DNA of 27,346 nucleotides, from assembly GCA_041744795.1 (NCBI GenBank), contig JBGTKD010000043.1, forward strand, positions 1-27,346, in the 5' to 3' direction. Origin of the DNA: DATHWB01 sp041744795. Its GTDB lineage: Bacteria; Actinomycetota; Acidimicrobiia; Spongiisociales; ZC4RG35. The position numbers and the translations under genes are program-made. Positions 1 through 6,280 of the stretch are shown here, piece by piece (the stretch's first letter is position 1; each line of letters begins with the position of its first letter). A model generated the notes under the pieces. That model was not told the DNA's origin. It was given only the letters and a program-made list of their open reading frames with translations, and ran no database searches.

Positions 1-416
1 TAACCGCAAATGACGTAGTGGTTGGTCACAGTTCGCCTCCATCTGTTCACGCGTAAGAGATACCGGGTGCTGGCTGTCAGTACTTCGACGGTCGTCGACA
101 CGACCAGGACCAGGAAAGCCACTCGCAAGGGTGTCACCACAAAAGTCGTGAGCACCCTCGCCTGCTGGGTAACCGGAACAATGTCGCCATAACCAGTGGT
201 CGTGACCGAGACCGTGGAGTAGTAGAGGGCGTCGAGAAAGCCGATCTCGCCACCTGACGAATCCGAGTAGCCGTCCCTGTCGATCAGCACCACAGCCGTA
301 ATGAGCAAAACCACGGCAATCGCTGCAGCCAATCGGGTCACCACGACCAGAAGCGGGTTGACGCGTCGATCGGCGAAGCGAACAGGGCCTTGGTTGTTCG
401 ATTGCGTCGTGGTCAT
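1..416 (-). CDS. Potassium channel with RCK/TrkA-N domain (partial, C-terminus outside window)
   Basis: The frame is open from an ATG at 416 down to base 1, giving 138 residues, so the C-terminal part lies outside the window. An N-terminal hydrophobic helix (about residues 20-45) is followed by a pore loop carrying the potassium selectivity filter TTTGYGD (residues 72-78) and a second membrane helix (about 85-113). The last visible residues, NHYVICG, match the first strand and glycine turn of a TrkA-N/RCK nucleotide-binding domain. This is the two-helix, cytoplasmic-RCK architecture of ligand-gated bacterial K+ channels in the inner membrane. An ATG at 430 runs into a stop after four codons, so 416 is the start; no clear Shine-Dalgarno is visible. 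It diverges from the cyclase/AAA gene across an 86-base gap. The family is clear from the filter; the ligand is unknown. Confidence 0.9.
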   Translation of the reverse strand, partial: MTTTQSNNQGPVRFADRRVNPLLVVVTRLAAAIAVVLLITAVVLIDRDGYSDSSGGEIGFLDALYYSTVSVTTTGYGDIVPVTQQARVLTTFVVTPLRVAFLVLVVSTTVEVLTASTRYLLRVNRWRRTVTNHYVICG

Positions 417-502
417 TACCAATCGAACATCGTAAAGAGCCGTGAGCCTTTGCTGCGTCATCCCCCCAGGACGCCGACGGTTCGGTACCCTCGATCGTCC
501 TG

Positions 503-3500
503 ATGCCATGCCTGGCGTGCGGACATGAAAGCCTTCCTGAGGCGCGCTTCTGTTCTCAATGTGGCGCGCGACTGGGCACTGCTGATGCCCAATCCATTGC
601 GGTGGAGACACGCAGCCAGGTGATGACCAATCTACGGGGCGAGGAACGCCTGGTGACCGTTGTCTTCGCCGACATGAGCGAATCGGTGCGCAGGACCAGC
701 GGTCTCTCCGCGGAAGAGGCCACCGTATTGGTCAACCCCCTGCTGGAGACGATGGTCGAACTCATGGTGGCCTATGGCGGACGTATCGATCGATTCCTCG
801 GCGACGGAGTCCTGGCCGTCTTCGGCGTACCAGCCGCCCACGAGGACGACCCATTTCGCGCCGTGCGGGCTGGCATCGACCTTCGGGAGAGAGCAGCCGA
901 CATGGGTTTGGCCGTCACCGCTGGCGTCAACACCGGTCGGGTCTACTTCGGACCCGTCGGCTCGGATCTACACGAAGAATTGACGGTGATGGGACCTGTA
1001 GTGAACCTGGCTGCCCGATTCCAGTCGGCGGCTGCGGCAGGCAAGATCGTGGTGGGCGATTCGACTGCAGCCCATCTCGAGGCGGCCTTTGATCTCACGC
1101 CTGTCACGTTGACGATCAAGGGCATCGCCGAACCGGTCGATGCCTTCAAGGCCGAACGGCTACTTGACCACCCCGACAAGGTCAGAGGGGTCGAAGGCCT
1201 GCGGGCTGAAATGGTCGGTAGGGACAACGAGTTGTCCCTACTTCACGCCACCTTCGGGATCCGAGGCACGGTCGCGTTGATAGGCCCAGCGGGAGTCGGC
1301 AAGTCTCGGCTTGCCTCCGAATTCCGATCTCATGTCGAGGTCCAGGGCGGCGTTTGGATGGAGGGACGATGCCTCCTTCTCACCCAGACAACAAGCTACG
1401 CCCCTTTCCAAGACCTATTCTCCCGGCAGCTCAAGCGCCCCGACCTTGCTGGGCTCGAAGCCGCTCTCCAAGAGTTAGTCGAGTCCCGAGTTCTCTCCGG
1501 TGCAAGAGCCGATGAGATCGTCCCTTTCCTGGCGCACATGCTCGGATTGAGCTTCAGCGACGATCGCGACCTGCTTGTCCTGGAGTCGAGTGCAGACTTG
1601 CGCAAGACACTCACGATCGACGCGATAGTCGAGTATTTGAGTTCCTGGGCTCGTCTTGGGCCATTGACCGTGTTCCTGGAAGACGTCCACTGGGCAGATC
1701 CCCTCAGCCGCGAGGTGATAGCCGCCCTACACACCAGTACGACAGACCCTCTCAACCTGCTGCTCGCTTACCGTCCGGACATCTCGGGTGCTGACCTGTT
1801 GGGAGGTTCGTCCGAGTCCCTTACAGAACTGACCCTCACCGAACTGTCCAAGTCCGACAGCCAGCGCCTGATCTCGATGCTGCTGGATATCAGCGGCATC
1901 CCCGAGCGGCTCGAATCACAGATTCTCGACCGCGGGCAAGGAAATCCGTTCTACGTCGAAGAGTTGATCCGGTCACTCATACAGACAGGCTCGATCGCCC
2001 GAGTCGACGGACACTGGGTAATCGGCACAGAGGACATCGACCTCGATCTGCCACAGAGCGTCGAAGGGGTAGTGATGAGCCGGTTTGACCGCCTCGCTGA
2101 CACGACTCGTCGCGCCGCCAAGGCCGCATCGGTGCTGGATCGCAGCTTCGGAGAGTCTCTATTCGCCTCACTGGCAGGAAACAACCTTGTCCCGGAGCTG
2201 GGGACGCTGGTGGGCGCCGGGATTCTCACGGTCAGCGACTCAGCCGAGTACTCATTCGTCCATGCCCTCACCCGACAGGCGATTTACAGCAACCTCCTGC
2301 CGTCTCAGCGGTCCGAAACGCATGAGCACACTGCACAGGCTCTCGAAGAGGGCCGAGATGTTGAACAGATCGCGTTCCATTACTCCCAAAGCCGCAACCA
2401 TCTCAAGGCTGTCGAATACCTGCTGGAGGCAGGAGAACGGGCACTCGCCGCGTTCAGCACCGACACCGCTCTATCGCATCTCGAAGCGGGTCTAGCCCGC
2501 ATCGACTCCCTCCCAGAGGGCGACCAAAGCAGGTGGCGGGCTCAGTACCAGGCCCGTTTGGGTGAATTGCTCGTTCGGATGGCCCACCACGAGCCCGCCC
2601 GTGCGGCCCTCGCAGCATCCCTGGAGGAGATGGAGCCAGCGCCTCTGGAAGAAGCAAAGATTTGGCGTTTGATTGGCCAAACCCACCGGCTCCAAGGACA
2701 GACCGGTGAGGCCGAGGCATGCCTCGACCGAGCGGAGGCGATCCTGTCGGCTGTCGACGACTCGGCTGCAAAACGCGAGTGGATCCAAGTGCAGAAAGAA
2801 AGAGCTTTCACCCTCTATTTCGGTGGGAGGGGACGGGAGTTGAAGGAGCTCAACGCCCGGGTTGCGCCCATCGTCGAAGAGTGCGGCAGCGCGGCTCAGT
2901 TGGCTGACCACCTGTACGGACAGGTCCTGAGCAGCTTCGTCGATGACCGTTTCGTTGTTTCACCGGACACAGTGGCGCTGGCACGACGGGCGTTGGGTCT
3001 AGCCGAGTCCGGTGCCGACCCCGGACGAATTGCAGAAGGTCGATTCGGTCTCGGATTCTCCCTGTTGTGGGCTGATCAGATCGAGGAGGCCGCCGAGGTC
3101 CTGGGGAGGGCCGTGGAGGAGACCACCAGAGTCGGAGCCGTCACCGAGGGGTGCCGGGCAAAGGCATATCTAGCCGTCGCTCTCCGCCGCCTGGGTCTCG
3201 TCGATGAGGCCGAACAAGCGGCGATGGACGCCTTGCGGGCCGCCGACCAATCGGACACTGCGTACTACAGCGGCCACGCCTACGGGGTCTTGTGCTGGGT
3301 GGCCTGGCGTCGCGGCGACGGCTCATGCGATGAGAAGGGGCAGTTGGCCTACGAGAACTGGGGCACACAAGAGAATGCCGACGCGGCGGGCTTAGGAACC
3401 GAGTTCGCCTGGCTGGCCGCCTGGCCCCGGGCCGCCACAGCATTGGAAAGAGGCGACTACGTCACCGCGTCAGAGCACCTCGCACTTCTCTTGGCGCCGT

Positions 3501-3616
3501 GGGAACGGCCCATGCCCGAGCACCTCAGAGCCCTGGTCTCCGACGCCATATCACAACCCGACGACGTCAGGCTGGCCGCCGCAATCAGCGAGGCCCGGAC
3601 AGAGGCCTTCCTGTAG
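503..3616 (+). CDS. Zinc-ribbon / class III nucleotidyl cyclase / AAA ATPase / TPR signalling protein
   Basis: This 1037-aa multidomain protein starts with a zinc ribbon (CxxC at residues 3-6 and 17-20). A class III adenylate/guanylate cyclase domain follows (about 48-215): metal-binding aspartates D57 and D101 are present, as are N168 and R172, the usual ribose/transition-state residues. Next is an AAA/STAND-like ATPase (about 235-520) with P-loop GPAGVGKSR at 261-269 and Walker B FLEDVHWAD at 391-399, then helical TPR-like repeats to the C-terminus. The usual substrate-choosing lysine is R97 and its partner position is T161, so whether it makes cAMP or another product is open. Such proteins are thought to act as cytoplasmic sensors or regulators. 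No Shine-Dalgarno precedes the ATG. The stop is only 10 bases from the convergent DsrE gene. Confidence 0.88.
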   Translation: MPCLACGHESLPEARFCSQCGARLGTADAQSIAVETRSQVMTNLRGEERLVTVVFADMSESVRRTSGLSAEEATVLVNPLLETMVELMVAYGGRIDRFLGDGVLAVFGVPAAHEDDPFRAVRAGIDLRERAADMGLAVTAGVNTGRVYFGPVGSDLHEELTVMGPVVNLAARFQSAAAAGKIVVGDSTAAHLEAAFDLTPVTLTIKGIAEPVDAFKAERLLDHPDKVRGVEGLRAEMVGRDNELSLLHATFGIRGTVALIGPAGVGKSRLASEFRSHVEVQGGVWMEGRCLLLTQTTSYAPFQDLFSRQLKRPDLAGLEAALQELVESRVLSGARADEIVPFLAHMLGLSFSDDRDLLVLESSADLRKTLTIDAIVEYLSSWARLGPLTVFLEDVHWADPLSREVIAALHTSTTDPLNLLLAYRPDISGADLLGGSSESLTELTLTELSKSDSQRLISMLLDISGIPERLESQILDRGQGNPFYVEELIRSLIQTGSIARVDGHWVIGTEDIDLDLPQSVEGVVMSRFDRLADTTRRAAKAASVLDRSFGESLFASLAGNNLVPELGTLVGAGILTVSDSAEYSFVHALTRQAIYSNLLPSQRSETHEHTAQALEEGRDVEQIAFHYSQSRNHLKAVEYLLEAGERALAAFSTDTALSHLEAGLARIDSLPEGDQSRWRAQYQARLGELLVRMAHHEPARAALAASLEEMEPAPLEEAKIWRLIGQTHRLQGQTGEAEACLDRAEAILSAVDDSAAKREWIQVQKERAFTLYFGGRGRELKELNARVAPIVEECGSAAQLADHLYGQVLSSFVDDRFVVSPDTVALARRALGLAESGADPGRIAEGRFGLGFSLLWADQIEEAAEVLGRAVEETTRVGAVTEGCRAKAYLAVALRRLGLVDEAEQAAMDALRAADQSDTAYYSGHAYGVLCWVAWRRGDGSCDEKGQLAYENWGTQENADAAGLGTEFAWLAAWPRAATALERGDYVTASEHLALLLAPWERPMPEHLRALVSDAISQPDDVRLAAAISEARTEAFL

Positions 3617-3626
3617 TTTTTCGCAC

Positions 3627-4133
3627 CTATACAAAAATGATCTGGGCGCCTTCGGATATCTCGATGAAGTCCGATGCCGAGATGATCCCTTCGACCCGCT
3701 CGTAAAGGTCCTCTTCGCCGATGTGCATCATGTCCGCCGACATCCGGCACGCCCAGAGGTGTCCTCCGGAGTCTGTGATCATTTCAAGGAACTCGGGTAC
3801 GTCAGGCACATCGATTCCCTCGATCTGCTTTTTCATCATGTGAGTTGCGAACGCCGTCATCCCGGGAAGACCCATGAGGGAATGCGGCATATGGGTGGCC
3901 GGATTTCCAACCGGGGTGAACTTCAGATGGGCCATCGTCTCCTTGTTGATGATGTCGAATCCCCAGAAGGTGAAGAACAGATGGGTTTCTATGCCTTCGC
4001 CCAATGCGGCGTTGGCGAGTACCAGGCCGGGGTAGGCCATGTCGAGGGAGCCCTTTGAGCAGATAATCGCCAACTTTCGCCCGTTGGCGTCGGTATCGAA
4101 CGAGGGCACCACGGATTCGAGTGTCGTTGCCAT
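3627..4133 (-). CDS. DsrE/DsrF-like (DsrE2-type) sulfur-carrier protein
   Basis: This is a 168-aa soluble protein of the DsrE/F/H fold, whose members carry or transfer sulfane sulfur as cysteine persulfides. The family-like stretch HLFFTFWGFD is at residues 51-60. Two cysteines stand out: C25 in the first strand/loop (IICSKG) and C129 in the motif WACRMSADMM, the position typical of the persulfide cysteine. The ATG at 4133 is preceded by AAGGAG, and the residues upstream in the longer open frame look like non-coding translation and lie over the preceding gene's end. It is the third gene of the SQR-like/TusE/DsrE operon, 10 bases after the TusE stop. The likely role is to accept sulfur from the flavoprotein or exchange it with the TusE-like protein. 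Family assignment is firm; the subtype is less so. Confidence 0.88.
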   Translation of the reverse strand: MATTLESVVPSFDTDANGRKLAIICSKGSLDMAYPGLVLANAALGEGIETHLFFTFWGFDIINKETMAHLKFTPVGNPATHMPHSLMGLPGMTAFATHMMKKQIEGIDVPDVPEFLEMITDSGGHLWACRMSADMMHIGEEDLYERVEGIISASDFIEISEGAQIIFV

Positions 4134-4143
4134 GTCATCTCCT

Positions 4144-4452
4144 TCAGACGCAGCCGACGGGCTTACGCAAGCCTGCGACGTAGGACATCTTCTTGGCAGG
4201 CTTCTGCGGGAAGAGCGTGAACATCTCCTTGGTGGAAACCCCTCCCACGGTCGCCATCCGACGCAAGGTGGGAGTTTCGCCGGTGACTGCCTGGTCATCG
4301 CGAGCAAACCGAATCGCGGCGAAGTGCGCTTCGCTCAGCTCGAGACCGATGTTGGCGGCAAGCACATGGGCGAGGGACTCGTCCCACTCGGTTGGGTCGA
4401 GGAGGAAGCCTTCCTCGTCGAGCTGGATTTCACGGTCGTTGATGAGTGTCAT
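4144..4452 (-). CDS. DsrC/TusE-family sulfur relay protein, single-cysteine type
   Basis: This 102-aa protein matches the DsrC/TusE/DsvC family in length and in its C-terminal arm, which ends AGLRKPVGCV with the conserved penultimate cysteine (C101). The second cysteine of true DsrC, eleven residues upstream, is serine here (S90, in KKMSYVAG). C101 is the only cysteine. In the family this pattern marks TusE-like sulfur-transfer proteins rather than the trisulfide-forming partner of dissimilatory sulfite reductase. No dsrAB is present in the window. The ATG overlaps the stop of the upstream flavoprotein gene by four bases (ATGA), and an AGAGG lies about ten bases upstream, so translation is coupled. 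In context it probably receives or passes persulfide sulfur with the DsrE-type protein encoded next. Confidence 0.9.
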   Translation of the reverse strand: MTLINDREIQLDEEGFLLDPTEWDESLAHVLAANIGLELSEAHFAAIRFARDDQAVTGETPTLRRMATVGGVSTKEMFTLFPQKPAKKMSYVAGLRKPVGCV

Positions 4453-5693
4453 GCGTTTACTGCCTCTTTCTCGGGCCGAACTTTGCCGGCCATCGACATT
4501 TCGCGTGGGACGGGTAGGCGGCGTCCAGGGATCAGCATTCGCCAGTAGATGGTCTGGAATGCGAGCTTTGCCCAGTGGTTGAGCCGGCTCTCCCGCAGGA
4601 GTCTCAGTGGACCAAGACCCGGGACGGGGTAGACACCAGGCAGTGGCTCGGTTTCGTAGTTGAAGTCGAGGAGCAACGCCTTGCCTCCCCCTGACTCAAT
4701 GAAGCAGTTGGCGTGACCGTCGAAGCTGGCACGCATCGGCCTACCCGCGATGTGATCGAGAAAGTTCTCAACGAACACCTCCACCCCAAAGTGAGCTGTT
4801 GAGCCCGCCTTGGAAGTCGGAAGGGCAGCCGCATCCCCGATTGCGAAAATGTTTTCGTGGCCGGCAGCCAGGAACGTGTGAGGATCCACCCTGACATGGT
4901 CGAGTTCGTCACCCAGCCCCGACCTGCCCACGAACCCAGCCCCCATGTTCACCGGAACGGTGATCAAAAGGTCGAATGGAACGGTTCGCTCGTCGTAGGA
5001 GACGAGCGCTCCATCCTCGACACGCTCGACCATGAAGTCGGTTTCGAGACGGATCGATCTGTTATCGAGCATCCCGGCGAGTGCCGCGGACGCGACGGGC
5101 TTGGTGAACGCACCAGACAGTGGGGTGACGAAAGTGATATCGACCGCGTCTCGAACGCCGCGTTTCTTGAAATGGTCGTCCGCAAGAAACGCGAACTCAA
5201 GGGGAGCCGGAGGACACTTGATCGGCATCTCTGTCACGTGAACCACGAGCTTCCCACCCTTAAAGACAGCGAGGGTGTCCCTAAGGGCAGTGGCGCCTGT
5301 CAGCGTGTAGAACTCGTGCACCTTCTCCCGCCACCCGGACTCCAACATTCCCGGGGTCATCTCGGGTCGAACACTCGTGCCGGTAGCGATGACAAGTTGG
5401 TCATAAGAAACCGTTGAGCCGTCCTCCAGTGAGATCTCTCGAGCTTCGGTGTCGATGCTCACCACTTCGGCCCGAGTGAGCTTGGTGCCTTCCGGGATCA
5501 GCCCGTCGATAGGCTTCACGAGGTCTGACGGTTTCTGAGTTCCGAACGGTACGAATAGAAGTCCCGGCTGATAGAGATGAGTCCACGACGGGTCAATCAT
5601 CTCCACCTCCCAGCCCTCCGGTAGGCGCCCATCCAACGTGTTGGCGATCATTGTCCCGGCTGTTCCGGCACCGAGAATCACTAGACGTTTCAT
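4449..5693 (-). CDS. SQR-like FAD-dependent oxidoreductase (sulfide:quinone oxidoreductase family)
   Basis: This 414-aa flavoprotein begins MKRLVILGAGTAG, a dinucleotide-binding fold with GAGTAG at residues 8-13. A second FAD motif, FAIGDAAALP, is at 283-292. It resembles sulfide:quinone oxidoreductase and flavocytochrome c sulfide dehydrogenase, including LYQPGLLFVPFG (40-51). Two cysteines fall where SQRs keep their redox pair: C160 (PIKCPPAP) and C330 (HANCFIESGGGKALLLDF). The third SQR cysteine, near the first FAD region, is not seen. The expected reaction is oxidation of sulfide to polysulfide or persulfide with electrons passed to quinone, at the cytoplasmic face of the membrane. The start at 5693 has GAGAGG upstream and matches the family N-terminus; a 54-residue extension in frame does not. 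It leads the operon with TusE- and DsrE-like genes. Confidence 0.87.
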   Translation of the reverse strand: MKRLVILGAGTAGTMIANTLDGRLPEGWEVEMIDPSWTHLYQPGLLFVPFGTQKPSDLVKPIDGLIPEGTKLTRAEVVSIDTEAREISLEDGSTVSYDQLVIATGTSVRPEMTPGMLESGWREKVHEFYTLTGATALRDTLAVFKGGKLVVHVTEMPIKCPPAPLEFAFLADDHFKKRGVRDAVDITFVTPLSGAFTKPVASAALAGMLDNRSIRLETDFMVERVEDGALVSYDERTVPFDLLITVPVNMGAGFVGRSGLGDELDHVRVDPHTFLAAGHENIFAIGDAAALPTSKAGSTAHFGVEVFVENFLDHIAGRPMRASFDGHANCFIESGGGKALLLDFNYETEPLPGVYPVPGLGPLRLLRESRLNHWAKLAFQTIYWRMLIPGRRLPVPREMSMAGKVRPEKEAVNA

Positions 5694-5729
5694 CTTTTTC
5701 CTCTCGTCTGAGACCAACGTAAGGGAGGC

Positions 5730-5748
5730 CCCCTGTGCGCGACAGGGG
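5730..5748. promoter_or_regulatory. Inverted repeat upstream of SQR-like operon (candidate operator)
   Basis: CCCCTGT (5730-5736) and ACAGGGG (5742-5748) form a perfect 7-bp inverted repeat around GCGCG, 37 bases upstream of the SQR-like start codon in the 191-base divergent gap. C-rich/G-rich dyads of this kind are known for CsoR/CstR-type copper or persulfide repressors, which would suit a sulfide operon, but no such regulator gene is in the window. The assignment as an operator is inference from position and symmetry. Confidence 0.35.
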
Positions 5749-5809
5749 ACAATGACCCTTCGGCTCAGGACAGCCAGCACCTTTCCCCGGATCGGGCACT
5801 TCGGCCCTT
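5745..5809 (+). promoter_or_regulatory. Two related GGGnAC(n3)GnCCCTT motifs upstream of the CBS gene
   Basis: GGGGACAATGACCCTT (5745-5760) and GGGCACTTCGGCCCTT (5794-5809) share the pattern GGG-n-AC-nnn-G-n-CCCTT and lie 49 bases apart, upstream of the CBS-pair gene and its downstream genes. They recall degenerate DosR boxes (core GGGACTWWAGTCCC), each matching 9 of 14 core positions. The first overlaps the inverted repeat at 5730-5748. They may be binding sites for a response regulator, but this rests only on resemblance and repetition. Confidence 0.3.
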
Positions 5810-5884
5810 TCGATGGGGACCCTTGCGCCCATCGCTGGCAGGTCGCGTCGACCATGATCGAGGTACGAGACCAAGGAGGAAGTC

Positions 5885-6256
5885 ATGCGGGTAAGCGAAC
5901 TGATTGGCGGACCTGTGTACACATGCACCGAGGAGACCGATGTCCGCGAGGCCGCTCGCCAGATGCTCTCCGACGATGTCGGCTCGCTCGCTGTGGTGAG
6001 CGACGAAACGCTCGTGGGAATCATCACCGAGCGCGACATCGTGAGGGAGTTCGCCGAGTCAGCTTCCAGTGCCCGTCGGGTGAGCGATGTGATGACACCT
6101 GATCCTGACTCGCTAGCCCCCGACATCGACGTCGACGATGCTGCCGCCTGGATGATGGGAGCTGGATACCGCCACCTTCCCGTCGTGGACGGCGGACGGC
6201 TGATAGGGATGGTCAGCATCAAAGACGTGCTCTGGGCCCTCACCGGCCCCAACTAG
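5885..6256 (+). CDS. CBS-domain-pair protein (Hrp1-like)
   Basis: This 123-aa protein consists almost entirely of two CBS domains (about residues 1-60 and 65-121). Each carries the usual hydrophobic-G-I-(I/V)-(T/S)-x-(R/K)-D pattern, seen as LVGIITERDIV and LIGMVSIKDVL. Stand-alone CBS pairs bind adenine nucleotides or related ligands and act as small cytoplasmic sensors. Mycobacterium tuberculosis Hrp1 (Rv2626c), a hypoxia-induced protein of similar size and build, is a known relative in architecture. The ATG has a strong AAGGAGG five bases upstream. It is the first gene after the divergent promoter region and lies 24 bases before the large oxidoreductase gene, so it may be co-transcribed and tied to redox or energy state. 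The exact ligand is unknown. Confidence 0.92.
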   Translation: MRVSELIGGPVYTCTEETDVREAARQMLSDDVGSLAVVSDETLVGIITERDIVREFAESASSARRVSDVMTPDPDSLAPDIDVDDAAAWMMGAGYRHLPVVDGGRLIGMVSIKDVLWALTGPN

Positions 6257-6280
6257 CTGTTAGCCGAAGAAAGACCGCCG

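Noticed and set aside
4134..4307. N-terminal extension of the DsrE-like protein by 58 codons
   Set aside because: It would overlap most of the TusE-like gene, and the ATG at 4133 has a good AAGGAG.
5810..5835. Third possible copy of the GGGnAC(n3)GnCCC motif (GGGGACCCTTGCGCCC)
   Set aside because: The spacing does not match the other two copies, so it was not counted.
5694..5855. N-terminal extension of the SQR-like protein by 54 codons
   Set aside because: The added residues have no family match, while the start at 5693 has GAGAGG upstream and begins directly at the FAD-binding strand.
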